Shown: piece after piece, positions 52,155 through 60,978 of the stretch
Position numbering within the stretch: the stretch's first letter is position 1
How the letters are laid out: each line of letters opens with the position of its first letter
Assembly: GCA_030019365.1 (NCBI GenBank)
Contig: JASEFA010000001.1
Location: forward strand, 524,953 to 588,952
Length of the DNA stretch: 64,000 nt
Origin: Bacillota bacterium
Lineage (GTDB): Bacteria > Bacillota > Sulfobacillia > JACIYH01
Reading direction: 5' to 3'
The notes under the pieces: model-generated
Told to the model about the DNA's origin: nothing
The model's database searches: none
Seen by the model: only the letters and a program-made list of their open reading frames with translations
Position numbers and translations under genes: made by a program

Positions 52155-54914
52155 TCAATCACCTCCCGCCCGCTCCCGGTTGCGGATGGCTGCCCGGGCC
52201 GCTGCTAGCCGGGCCACGGGCACGCGGAAGGGGGAGCAGCTGACGTAATCCAGCCCCAGGCGATGACACAGGTCTATGGAGGCGGGATCACCCCCGTGCT
52301 CCCCGCAGATGCCCACCTTAAGCTGGGGACACACGGCCCGTCCCTCCTGCACGGCCATGGCCATAAGGCGGCCGACCCCCGGCTCGTCCAGGGTCATGAA
52401 GGGGTTCTCCGGAACCAGCTTCCTTTCCACATACTGGGGCAGGAACTTGGCCTCGGCGTCATCTCGCGAGAACCCGAAGGTGGTCTGAGTCAGGTCGTTG
52501 GTGCCGAAAGAGAAGAAGTCGGCGTGGCGGGCAATGTCCCCTGCTGTCAGGCACGCGCGCGGTACCTCGATCATGGTGCCCACCACCAGGGGGAAGGTCA
52601 CCCCGCCGGCGGCCATGACCTGGCGCCCCACCCGCTCCACCAGTTCCCGCAGTACCTCCAGCTCGCGGGCGATGCCCACCACCGGGATCATGACCTCGGG
52701 CCGGGCATCCACTCCTTCCTTCACCAGGCGGGCGGTGGCCCCGAAGATGGCGCGCGCCTGCATCTCGTAAATCTCGGGGTAAAGTATGCCCAGCCGGCAT
52801 CCGCGGAACCCCAGCATGGGGTTGGCTTCCTGCAGCGCCCTGGCCCGGCGCAGCAACCTCTCCGCCCGCACCAGCTCCACCGTCACCCCGTCCCGACGGT
52901 CGTGGACTCCGGCGCGATCAGACGCGGCACCTGCCGCTGCACCGGTGCTATCGCCTGCTACCTGCGCAGCCTGGCCTGCCACCCGGGCGCGAAGCTCGCG
53001 GACCCGCTCCACCAGCTCCTCGATGCGGGGCACGAACTCGTGCAAAGGCGGGTCCAGGAGCCGGATGGTGACAGGCAGGCCCGCCATGGTACGCAGGATC
53101 TGGTAGAAGTCTCCTTCCTGCATGGGCAGGAGGCGGTCCAGGGCAGCCCGCCTTTCCTCCTCCGTCTCCGCCATGATCATCTCCTGTACCACCGGCAGGC
53201 GGTCCGGGGCCATGAACATGTGCTCGGTCCGGCACAGCCCGATGCCGGCCGCACCGAACTCGCGGGCGCGGCGGGCATCCTGCGGGGTGTCGGCGTTGGC
53301 CCGCACCCCCAGCTGCCTGGTCTCGTCAGCCCAGGCCAGAAGCTCCAGAAACTCCGCGCCCAACTCCGGGTCCACCAGGGGAACTTCACCGGCGAAGACC
53401 CGCCCCGTGGCACCATCGATGGAAATGACGTCCCCCTCGGCCAGGCGGGTCTTGCCCACCCAGAACTCGCGCCTGTCCAGGTCGATGCGGATGGCCTCGC
53501 ACCCCACCACGCAGGGCTTGCCCATGTGGCGGGCCACGATGGCAGCGTGGCAGGTCATCCCGCCCCGGCTGGTGAGGATGCCCCGGGCCTGCACGATACC
53601 GTGCATGTCGTCCGGGGTTGTCTCCGGCCGCACGAGGATGACAGCCTCGCCCTGGCTGCCCAAGGCCTCGGCGCGGTCGGCATCGAACACCACCCTGCCT
53701 GAGGCCGCGCCCGGTGAAGCGGGGAGTCCCTGCGCCAGGGGGGACACCCTGGCGTCGGGGGCGACGCCCCGGTGCAGCATCTGCACCACCTGGGCGGGCT
53801 CAACCCGCATGAGCGCTTCTTCGCGGGTGACGCGACCCTCCCGCACCATGTCCACGGCGGTGCGGATGGCGGCCCGGGCGGTGCGCTTGGCCGACCGGGT
53901 CTGCAACACGTAGAGCCTTCCCTCCTGCACGGTGAACTCAATGTCCTGAACGTCACGGTAATGCTGCTCGAGCAGGCGGGCCACCTCCAGCACCTGGCGG
54001 TAGGTGGCCGGCATTTCCTCCTCCATCCGCCCCAGGGGTTGAGGAGTACGCAACCCCGCCACCACGTCCTCGCCCTGGGCCTGTACCAGGTATTCCCCGT
54101 ACACCTGCTTCTCCCCCGTGGAGGGGTTGCGGGTGAACATGACGCCAGTGGCCGACTGCTCGCCCAGGTTGCCAAACACCATGGCCTGGACGTTCACCGC
54201 CGTACCCAGGTCGTCGGGGATGCGGTTGACGCGGCGGTACACCCGGGCCCGCGGGTTGTCCCACGACTCGAAGACCGCCCCGATGGCCCGGCGCAGTTGA
54301 TCCCACGGATCCTGCGGGAACGGTTCACCCGTCTCCCTCTCCACCAGCGCCAGGTAATCCTCCACCAGTTCCTGCCAGGCGGCGGGGGGCATCAGCTGAT
54401 CCTGCTCCACCCCGAGCGCCCGCTTCTTGGCCTCCAGCAGCTCTTCGAAGCGCCGGTGCTCCATCTTGAGAACCACGTTGCCGAACATCTGAATGAAGCG
54501 GCGGTAGCAGTCGCAGGCGAAGCCGGGGTCCGTCTCGGCACCCAGACCGGCCACCGTGTACTGGTTGAGGCCCAGGTTCAGGATGGTGTCCATCATCCCG
54601 GGCATGGAAACGGGCGCTCCCGAGCGCACCGAGACCAGCAGCGGCCGCACCCGATCCCCGAACCTCCTGCCCGCCTTCTCTTCCAGCCTGGCCATGGCCG
54701 CCCGGGTCTCCTCCCAGAGACCGGTTGGAAGGCTCTTCCCCAGCCGGTAATAGGTGGTGCAGGCCCGGGTGGTGATGGTGAACCCCGGCGGCACGGGAAG
54801 GCCGATGCGGGTCATCTCCGCCAGCCCGGCCCCCTTACCACCCAAAAGGTCCCGCCAGGAGTCCCGGCCCTCCTCGAACATGTACACGTAGCGGTCTTCC
54901 GCCTGCCTACTCAA
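52155..54914 (-). CDS. ppdK: Pyruvate, phosphate dikinase
   Basis: Interconverts pyruvate, ATP and phosphate with PEP, AMP and PPi; it can serve glycolysis or gluconeogenesis. The ATP-grasp domain starts YVYMFEEG with LLGGKGAGLAEM. The phosphohistidine domain is LTSRGGMTCHAAIVARHMGK, where the regulatory Thr and catalytic His lie. The PEP-binding barrel ends VGICGEHGGDPASIDLCH. TTG 54914 follows GGAGGAGGAG and overlaps the regulator stop by 8 bp. At 919 residues it is longer than usual; an Ala/Gly/Asp-rich insert of about 32 residues (about 641-673) interrupts the barrel. Confidence 0.96.
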   Translation of the reverse strand: MSRQAEDRYVYMFEEGRDSWRDLLGGKGAGLAEMTRIGLPVPPGFTITTRACTTYYRLGKSLPTGLWEETRAAMARLEEKAGRRFGDRVRPLLVSVRSGAPVSMPGMMDTILNLGLNQYTVAGLGAETDPGFACDCYRRFIQMFGNVVLKMEHRRFEELLEAKKRALGVEQDQLMPPAAWQELVEDYLALVERETGEPFPQDPWDQLRRAIGAVFESWDNPRARVYRRVNRIPDDLGTAVNVQAMVFGNLGEQSATGVMFTRNPSTGEKQVYGEYLVQAQGEDVVAGLRTPQPLGRMEEEMPATYRQVLEVARLLEQHYRDVQDIEFTVQEGRLYVLQTRSAKRTARAAIRTAVDMVREGRVTREEALMRVEPAQVVQMLHRGVAPDARVSPLAQGLPASPGAASGRVVFDADRAEALGSQGEAVILVRPETTPDDMHGIVQARGILTSRGGMTCHAAIVARHMGKPCVVGCEAIRIDLDRREFWVGKTRLAEGDVISIDGATGRVFAGEVPLVDPELGAEFLELLAWADETRQLGVRANADTPQDARRAREFGAAGIGLCRTEHMFMAPDRLPVVQEMIMAETEEERRAALDRLLPMQEGDFYQILRTMAGLPVTIRLLDPPLHEFVPRIEELVERVRELRARVAGQAAQVAGDSTGAAAGAASDRAGVHDRRDGVTVELVRAERLLRRARALQEANPMLGFRGCRLGILYPEIYEMQARAIFGATARLVKEGVDARPEVMIPVVGIARELEVLRELVERVGRQVMAAGGVTFPLVVGTMIEVPRACLTAGDIARHADFFSFGTNDLTQTTFGFSRDDAEAKFLPQYVERKLVPENPFMTLDEPGVGRLMAMAVQEGRAVCPQLKVGICGEHGGDPASIDLCHRLGLDYVSCSPFRVPVARLAAARAAIRNRERAGGD

Positions 54915-55773
54915 ACTTCTCCTCCTCCCTGAAAGGTCTGGTGACCTCCAGCACCCGGTTCGCCGTCTCTTCGATCGCCCGGTAGGTGACCTCCACCACG
55001 GGGCATCCCAGCTGCCGGAAGACCTCCCGCGCATATGCCAGCTCTTCCCTCACCCGGTCCGGATCAGCGTAGCGGGCGGGTCCGTTGAGCCCCATGGCCT
55101 TCACCCGTTCGCTACGGATGGCACACAGGGACTCCGGCGCGATGGTCAGCCCCACCACCCTGCCCCGGGGAAGGGCCTGCAACTCGGCGGGCAGGGGGAT
55201 CTCGGGCACCAGGGGAACGTTGGCCACCTTGTAACCGCGCTGGGCCAGGTAAAGGCTGACGGGAGTCTTGGAGGTCCGTGACACGCCCACCAGAACCAGG
55301 TCGGCCCGCCCCAGCCCCCTCAGGTCGCGGCCGTCGTCGTATTTCACGGCGAACTCTACCGCTTCGATGCGGCGGAAGTACGCTTCGTCGAGCTGCCGGA
55401 TGAGCCCTGGTTGCAGACGGGGCGGGAAACCCGCCACCTTCTGCATGGCTTCCAGCAGGGGTCCCAACACATCCACCGCCGGGATGCCCAGCTGCCGGGA
55501 TTGTTCCTGCACCAGCTTCCGCAGGTCGGGACGCACCAGCGTATAGACCAGCAGGCTGGGTCGGGTGCGCGCGTGCTCGAAGACCCCCATGAGGACGCGG
55601 GCGTCCTCCACGTAGGGGACGCGCATGAACTCCATACGGTGCGAATCGAACTGGATGGCCGCTGCCCGCGCCACCAGCTCCGCCGTCTCACCCAGGGAAT
55701 CGGAAACCACAAAGATGAGGGTTCGGATCCCCTCTCCGTCGTCCACCGGACCACCACCCGCCACGTACTTCAC
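54907..55773 (-). CDS. PPDK regulatory kinase/phosphorylase (DUF299)
   Basis: Bifunctional regulator that inactivates PPDK by ADP-dependent phosphorylation of a threonine and reverses it with phosphate. FVVSDSLGETAELVARAAAI is the N-terminal signature and VLVGVSRTSKTPVSLYLAQ is the P-loop-like motif. VEVTYRAIEETANRVLEV closes the family. The direct overlap with ppdK supports the assignment over the related PEP synthase regulator. Start GTG 55773 is tentative because no good ribosome site precedes it. A CcpN-like CBS/HTH gene, sometimes found before it in other Bacillota, is absent. Confidence 0.93.
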   Translation of the reverse strand: MKYVAGGGPVDDGEGIRTLIFVVSDSLGETAELVARAAAIQFDSHRMEFMRVPYVEDARVLMGVFEHARTRPSLLVYTLVRPDLRKLVQEQSRQLGIPAVDVLGPLLEAMQKVAGFPPRLQPGLIRQLDEAYFRRIEAVEFAVKYDDGRDLRGLGRADLVLVGVSRTSKTPVSLYLAQRGYKVANVPLVPEIPLPAELQALPRGRVVGLTIAPESLCAIRSERVKAMGLNGPARYADPDRVREELAYAREVFRQLGCPVVEVTYRAIEETANRVLEVTRPFREEEKFE

Positions 55774-55939
55774 CTATTTCGCCGCCGACCCCTCCCATCC
55801 TCCCTGGGCCCATTTTCTGGAGGCGGCCCAGCGATGCTGCACGATGCGCAGGTCAGGGCCCGCGGTGCAGCGCAGGATGCGGGCCCGCACGGCGGGGGCC
55901 AGGGGGCTGGGGGCGGGGCCTGGGGCACAGCGCCGACCG

Positions 55940-58030
55940 TTACACGACGAGGACGCGGGAGAGGTCTCCCAGCAGGCCGAAGAGGTCGGCCAGGCGGCGC
56001 AGCAGGGCCAGCCGGTTGCGGCGCAGGGGCTCTTCGGGCGCCATCACCAGGACCCGGTCCAGGAAGGTGTCGACGGCAGGCCGCAGGGTGGCCACCGTGG
56101 CCAGAAAGCGTCTCCAGTCACCTGCGCCGGCGTGGGCACGGGCGGCAGGACTGCAGGCCAGGAATGCCTCCCATAGCTGGCGCTCGGGGGCTTCCCGTAG
56201 CAGGGCCGGCTCCACCGCGTCGCCCTCGGCTCTCTCCGCCAGGGTGGCTGCCCGCCGGAAGGCGGCCAGGGCGTCGGTGAACTCCGGGAAATCCTTGGCC
56301 TCCTGCAGGGCGAGGGCGCGGTTCCAGCCATCGCTCACGTCGTCGGTGCATCCCACCACGGCGTCGATGAAATCGGGCCGGATGCCCTGCTCCCCGAACA
56401 GGTTGCGGACTCGCTGCCGCAGGAATTCCAGCAGGGATTCCTTCACCCGCTCCGCCTGCTCTCCGTCCGCCAGATCCGCCCGCCCCAGCACCTGCCGGTA
56501 CGTAGCCTGGGATTCCTCAATGGCCCAGCCCAGCGAGAGCCTCAGCCCGGCCGCCCACAGGATGCGCACCAGCCCGTAGGCCGCCCGCCGCAAACCGTAA
56601 GGGTCCTGGGATCCGCTGGGCTCCAGGCCGGCAGAGAAGGCACCCACCAGGGTGTCCAGCCGGTCGGCCAGGCTCACCACCATGCCGGCCAGGGACGAGG
56701 GCAATTCGTCCTGGGCAAAGCGGGGGAGATAGTGCTCCCGGATGGCTTCTGCCACCGGTCCCTCCTCGCCCGAGCGCAGGGCATACTCCCTGCCCATGAT
56801 GCCCTCCAGTTCGGGCAGCTCTCTCACCATGTGGGTGGCCCGATCGGCCTTGGAGAGCCGCGCCGCCCTCCGGCAAACTCCCGTCAGTTGCTCATCCAGG
56901 CCAAAGGAGTAGGCCAGGAAACCGGCCAGCATCTCCATGCGGGCCACCTTGTCCTGCAGGGTGCCCATGTCCTCCAGGAAACCCATCCCGGCCAGGGATT
57001 CACCCCAGCGTTCCAGGGGTACCTTGAGATCCTCCGCGTAGAAGAAGCGGGCGTCGGCCAGCCTGGCCTGCACCACCCGTTCGTAACCTGACCGCACGGT
57101 CTCGATGCCCTCTACTCCTCCATCCCGAACGCCGATGAATGCGGGAAGCAGCCGCTGGCGATCATCCGCACCGACAGCGAAAAAGCGCTGGTGGTGGCGG
57201 AGCACGGTGATGATCACCTCGCGGGGCAAGGACAGGTATTCGGCCTGAAAACGCCCCCCCACGGCGGTGGGGTGTTCCACCAGAAAGGTTACTTCTTCCG
57301 CCAACTCCTCGTCTTCCAGGGGTCTTCCACCCAGGTGGGTCGCGGCTCGCTCCACCTGTTCTCTGATCCGCTGCCGCCGGAGGGTGGGGTCGGGAACCAC
57401 GCCGGCTGCTGCAGCAGCCTCCAGGTATCCCCGGGCATGGGCGACCTCGACCGGGGCGGGATGCAGTGCCCGGTGTCCCCGCATGGTACGCCCACTATGT
57501 ACACCGGCGAAAGAGAAGGGCACGACCAGATCGTCGAGCAGGGCCAGTACCCAGCGCACGGGCCGCACGAACCGGTACTCCCCCGAGCCCCACCGCATCA
57601 TGCGCGGGAACTCCAGGTCCGCCAGTATCTGCGGCACGATGGTCGCCAGCACCTCGAGGGTAGGGCTACCCTCCTCCTGGCGGCAGGCGAAAACGTACTC
57701 GCCCCCGGGGGTATCCTCCACGATCAGTTCCTCCAGACCCACCCCCTGGGCGGCGGCAAACCCCAGGGCCGCCCGGGTCGGGTTCCCGTGCTCGTCGAAT
57801 GCTACCCGGCGGGCAGGCCCCCTCGCCTTCACCACCCGCGGCTCCTGGCGTTCCGGCAGCCCCTCCACCAGGAGCACCAGCCTGCGGGGCGTCCCCAGCG
57901 TGGACAGCGAGCTCCAGCCCAGGCGCGCATCCTGCAGCGCCCGCCCGGCCCGCCCACCCAGTTGCTCGAGGGCGCGGGGCAGGAAGCGGGCCGGCGCCTC
58001 CTCCATCCCCACTTCCAGCACGAAATCCAC
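55940..58030 (-). CDS. glyS: Glycine--tRNA ligase beta subunit
   Basis: Beta subunit of the tetrameric alpha2beta2 GlyRS, which recognises tRNA. VLEVGMEEAPARFLPRAL is the conserved N-terminus, and GHRALHPAPVEVAHARGYL, FLVEHPTAVGGRFQAEYLSL and SLADRLDTLVGAFSAGLEPSG follow with a C-terminal DALR anticodon domain. Length 696. GTG 58030 follows GGGGAGGT four bases after the glyQ stop. The two subunits are therefore coupled. Confidence 0.96.
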   Translation of the reverse strand: MDFVLEVGMEEAPARFLPRALEQLGGRAGRALQDARLGWSSLSTLGTPRRLVLLVEGLPERQEPRVVKARGPARRVAFDEHGNPTRAALGFAAAQGVGLEELIVEDTPGGEYVFACRQEEGSPTLEVLATIVPQILADLEFPRMMRWGSGEYRFVRPVRWVLALLDDLVVPFSFAGVHSGRTMRGHRALHPAPVEVAHARGYLEAAAAAGVVPDPTLRRQRIREQVERAATHLGGRPLEDEELAEEVTFLVEHPTAVGGRFQAEYLSLPREVIITVLRHHQRFFAVGADDRQRLLPAFIGVRDGGVEGIETVRSGYERVVQARLADARFFYAEDLKVPLERWGESLAGMGFLEDMGTLQDKVARMEMLAGFLAYSFGLDEQLTGVCRRAARLSKADRATHMVRELPELEGIMGREYALRSGEEGPVAEAIREHYLPRFAQDELPSSLAGMVVSLADRLDTLVGAFSAGLEPSGSQDPYGLRRAAYGLVRILWAAGLRLSLGWAIEESQATYRQVLGRADLADGEQAERVKESLLEFLRQRVRNLFGEQGIRPDFIDAVVGCTDDVSDGWNRALALQEAKDFPEFTDALAAFRRAATLAERAEGDAVEPALLREAPERQLWEAFLACSPAARAHAGAGDWRRFLATVATLRPAVDTFLDRVLVMAPEEPLRRNRLALLRRLADLFGLLGDLSRVLVV

Positions 58031-58034
58031 TGCC

Positions 58035-58967
58035 CTACCTCCCCGCAGGGTCCAGCCAGGGGTAGCCCGCCGCTTGCCTCTGCTCCAGGTACAGGTCCGC
58101 GCAACGACGGGCCAGGTGGCGGCACCGCGCCAGGTAGGAGGTGCGTTCCCCCAGGCTCACTGCCCCCCTGGCGTCCAGGATGTTGAAGACATGGGAGCAC
58201 TTGAGCACGTAATCGTAGGCGGGCAGGAGGAGCCCCGCGTCCAGGCAGCGGGCTGCTTCCGCCTCGTAGGCGTCAAAGAGCTGGCGCATCAGGTTTACAT
58301 CGGCCACTTCGAAGCTGTACCGAGACTGTTCTTTCTCGTTCTGCCGGAAAAGGGCATCATAAGACAGGTCGGGGGACCAGGCCACCCGGTAGACCTCATC
58401 GACTCCCTGGATGTAGGCAGCCAGCCGCTCCAGACCGTAAGTGATCTCCACCGCCACCGGGCGGCACTCGCCCCCTCCCACCGTCTGGAAGTAGGTGAAC
58501 TGGGTGATCTCCATCCCGTCGGCCCAGACCTCCCAGCCCTGCCCCGATGCCCCCAGGGTGGGCGCTTCCCAGTTGTCCTCCACGAAACGGATGTCATGAC
58601 TGCGGCGATCCAGGCCAATCGCTTCCAGGCTCTCCAGGTAGAGCTCCTGGATGTCATCGGGCGAGGGCTTGACGATCACCTGATACTGCAGGTGCTGGTA
58701 CAGGCGGTTGGGGTTCTCCCCGTACCGGCCGTCGGCGGGACGGCGGGAAGGCTCCACGTAGGCCACCCGCCAGGGTTCGGGGCCCAGCACGCGCAGGAAG
58801 GTGGCGGGGTTCATGGTGCCCGCCCCCTTCTCCACGTCGTATGGCAGCCAGATCAGGCACCCCTGCTCCGCCCAGAAGCCGTGCAGCGTGTGGATGATGT
58901 CCTGCAGGCACAGACCCGTCGCTGCGGCGGGGCGCGTCCGGGAAGCACCCAGGGCACCCTCGGGCAA
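58035..58967 (-). CDS. glyQ: Glycine--tRNA ligase alpha subunit
   Basis: Catalytic alpha subunit for glycyl-adenylate formation. [56 protein letters not shown] and the motif region [17 protein letters not shown] with [15 protein letters not shown] are intact. TTG 58967 has GGAGGGGG upstream and lies about 24 bases downstream of the predicted transcription start; its first 15 residues are non-conserved. It heads the glyQ-to-rpoD operon. Confidence 0.96.
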   Translation of the reverse strand: MPEGALGASRTRPAAATGLCLQDIIHTLHGFWAEQGCLIWLPYDVEKGAGTMNPATFLRVLGPEPWRVAYVEPSRRPADGRYGENPNRLYQHLQYQVIVKPSPDDIQELYLESLEAIGLDRRSHDIRFVEDNWEAPTLGASGQGWEVWADGMEITQFTYFQTVGGGECRPVAVEITYGLERLAAYIQGVDEVYRVAWSPDLSYDALFRQNEKEQSRYSFEVADVNLMRQLFDAYEAEAARCLDAGLLLPAYDYVLKCSHVFNILDARGAVSLGERTSYLARCRHLARRCADLYLEQRQAAGYPWLDPAGR

Positions 58968-58996
58968 AGGTCCACCCCCTCCCGTTCACTGCGCCC

Positions 58997-59025
58997 AGTG
59001 TAGCAATGCCCCGTCCGGGGGTCAA
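58997..59025 (-). promoter_or_regulatory. Promoter of the glyQS-ppdK-dnaG-rpoD operon
   Basis: TTGACC (59025-59020), a 17-base spacer and TACACT (59002-58997) on the minus strand, divergent from galU. No T-box lies between it and glyQ. Confidence 0.8.
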
Positions 59026-59131
59026 GCCGCGGCAGGAATGGCGATGCCGGATGGCCAAGTTACCCGGTGCCCTGCCGGCAGAGGGCAGGATGAAGCCCGG
59101 CCCTGCGGGGCGACCGGAAGGGGGAGGAATC

Positions 59132-60019
59132 ATGCAGGTCAAGAAGGCGGTGATCCCGGCGGCGGGTTTGGGAACGCGCTTCTTGCCGGCCACCAAAGCG
59201 CAACCCAAGGAGATGCTGCCCCTGGTGGACACGCCCATCATCCAGTATGTGGTGGAGGAAGCCCTCTCGGCGGGGATCAGGGACATCCTGCTGGTGACGG
59301 GTAAGAACAAGCGCGCCATCGAGGATCATTTCGACCGCGCGCCCGAACTGGAAAACCACCTGAGACAGAGCAGCAAGGATTACCTCCTGGAACTGATCCA
59401 GCAGGAAGACTGCGCCTTCGTCCATTACGTCCGGCAACCGGAGCCGCGAGGACTGGGACACGCCGTCCTCATGGCCCGTCACCACGTGGGCCGGGAGCCC
59501 TTCGCCGTCCTCCTGGGGGACGAGGTTTTCGTGGGAGAGCGCCCCTGCCTGGGCGAGCTGGTGGATGTGGCCGCCCGGGTGCAGGCCAGCGTGATCGCCG
59601 TGGTACCCGTGCCGCCGCAGGATGTGTCCCGCTACGGAGTGGTGAGCGGCGAGGAGATCTCGCCGGGACTTTACCGTGTGCACGACCTGGTGGAGAAACC
59701 ACCCGCCGAGCAGGCTCCCTCCCACCTGGCCATCGTGGGGCGCTACGTGCTCGACCCCGAGGTATTCGACATCCTGGAGCGGCAGCCACCCGGTTTCGGA
59801 GGAGAAATCCAGCTCACCGACGCCCTGCGCGAGCTCGCGCGCTACCAACCGCTTTATGCCTACCGTCCCCATGCCACCCGGTACGACGTGGGAGACAAGC
59901 TGGGTTTCCTCAAGGCCACCGTGGAGTTCGCCCTGGGGCGCGCCGACCTGGGGCCGGCCTTCCGCGCTTTCCTCGCAGAGCTGGTGGGGCGCACTCCACC
60001 CCCACCCCGGCCCGTGTGA
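59132..60019 (+). CDS. galU: UTP--glucose-1-phosphate uridylyltransferase
   Basis: Makes UDP-glucose for cell-envelope sugars. AVIPAAGLGTRFLPATKAQP is the nucleotide-binding signature; KEMLPLVDTPIIQYVVEEAL, VRQPEPRGLGHAVLMARH, LLGDEVF with the metal aspartate, and FGGEIQLTDALREL follow. ATG 59132 has GGGGGAGGA six bases upstream; the frame extends further left without support. Length 295 is typical. Divergent from glyQ. Confidence 0.96.
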   Translation: MQVKKAVIPAAGLGTRFLPATKAQPKEMLPLVDTPIIQYVVEEALSAGIRDILLVTGKNKRAIEDHFDRAPELENHLRQSSKDYLLELIQQEDCAFVHYVRQPEPRGLGHAVLMARHHVGREPFAVLLGDEVFVGERPCLGELVDVAARVQASVIAVVPVPPQDVSRYGVVSGEEISPGLYRVHDLVEKPPAEQAPSHLAIVGRYVLDPEVFDILERQPPGFGGEIQLTDALRELARYQPLYAYRPHATRYDVGDKLGFLKATVEFALGRADLGPAFRAFLAELVGRTPPPPRPV

Positions 60020-60037
60020 CCGTGGCAATCTTTTTGG

Positions 60038-60107
60038 ATACCGAAAATATGGAGGGGTGATACCAAGTAAGGGTAAAGGTATGCCCTCCCCCAGGTGTAA
60101 TCATTAC
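60038..60107 (+). promoter_or_regulatory. Short repeats upstream of the HTH regulator
   Basis: ATACC occurs at 60038-60042 and 60060-60064 and inverted as GGTAT at 60078-60082. The perfect palindrome GTAATCATTAC is at 60097-60107, itself between CCAGG and CCTGG arms. This A/T-richer block lies between galU and the HTH gene and may be an autoregulatory site. Confidence 0.4.
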
Positions 60108-60136
60108 CCAGCCTGGCCGTGAGGGGATGGGCGCCC

Positions 60137-60730
60137 TTGGACGTGCTGGAACAGGTGGCGGAGATGGTCCGGCAGAATCCGGCCATCACGGTGGCGGAAA
60201 TAGCGCAGAAGCTGGGATACGCCGAATCCAAGTCCATCTATTACTGGCTGCACAAAGCCCGCTTCCGCGGGTTCAAGGAGTTCAAGAAAGCTGTCCTCAC
60301 CGGGGTTTTTCCGGAGAGGTTGCGGCGCCCTTCACCCCTGCCCAACCGGGTGAGGGAGCGCCGGGTTCCCTATTCCAGCGATCTGCTCCCCCTCGCCCGC
60401 GGGCTGGGCCCCGACGGGGGACCGGTGTGGGCGGGAGTCAGCTCCCTCCCCCGCCGGGACCTCAGCGAGCGCGCGTTTGCCCTGGACTGGCTGTCGGGAG
60501 AGTACTTCCCGTTTTTCATGGCCGGCGACCACCTGGCCGTGGACCCCGAGGCTCCCCTTCAGTCCGGGGACACCGTGCTGGGCATTGCGGGAGAACTGCC
60601 CGTGCTGCTCCGCTACTATGGCCCCGAGGCGTCGCCCCTGTTCGCCCATCCGGTCACCGGGCAGCCCCAGGACTCCTCCCCGCCTCCCACCCTGGTGGGC
60701 CGGGTGATGGCCGTCTACCGCATCCTGTAG
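60137..60730 (+). CDS. HTH regulator with LexA/S24-like C-terminal domain
   Basis: 197-residue probable transcription factor. Residues about 1-50 form a helix-turn-helix (ITVAEIAQKLGYAESKSIYYWLHKARF), followed by a basic linker. The C-terminal half resembles the peptidase S24/LexA fold: SGEYFPFFMAGDHLAVDPEA, LQSGDTVLG and the closing LVGRVMAVYRIL. A serine at the expected nucleophile position and the catalytic lysine are not evident, so it is probably not self-cleaving. TTG 60137 has GAGGGG ten bases before it; GTG 60119 is in frame but lacks a ribosome site. Regulated genes are unknown; the ClC gene lies downstream. Confidence 0.65.
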   Translation: MDVLEQVAEMVRQNPAITVAEIAQKLGYAESKSIYYWLHKARFRGFKEFKKAVLTGVFPERLRRPSPLPNRVRERRVPYSSDLLPLARGLGPDGGPVWAGVSSLPRRDLSERAFALDWLSGEYFPFFMAGDHLAVDPEAPLQSGDTVLGIAGELPVLLRYYGPEASPLFAHPVTGQPQDSSPPPTLVGRVMAVYRIL

Positions 60731-60734
60731 GGTG

Positions 60735-60938
60735 TCACTTCCAGCTGACGTTGAACCAGTAGTACCCCGCGCCCAAATCCGGTAGCTGCCACTCACCCTT
60801 GCCGGTGTGCATCGGTGGCAGTATAGTATTTACGGGCAGATGATGATACCGGGGGCTGTGTGCCCACCCGCCGGGATGGTAGATGCGCTCAGCCCCAATC
60901 GCCTGCGTGGCCTGTTCTTGACGCCGCCGGGCGTCCAT
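60735..60938 (-). pseudogene. Possible gene remnant opposite the HTH-ClC gap
   Basis: The plus-strand gap between the HTH gene and clC contains a minus-strand open frame. From ATG 60938 it gives 67 residues with an aromatic-rich, protein-like end (WAHSPRYHHLPVNTILPPM, DLGAGYYWFNVSWK). Local GC is lower than the flanks. There is no ribosome site, and upstream the frame is only antisense to clC. I cannot name a family. It may be a decayed gene end or chance. Confidence 0.3.
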
Positions 60939-60978
60939 ATAAGGCTGCCACTCTGAATCGAGGTGACCTGCAATTCCT

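Noticed and set aside
55774-55939. Short open frame between glyS and the PPDK regulator
   Set aside because: Under 45 codons, no ribosome site or recognisable motif.
60932-60955. TTGACG with TATAAG as a clC promoter
   Set aside because: Spacer is only about 14 bases, too short for sigma-A; left unassigned.
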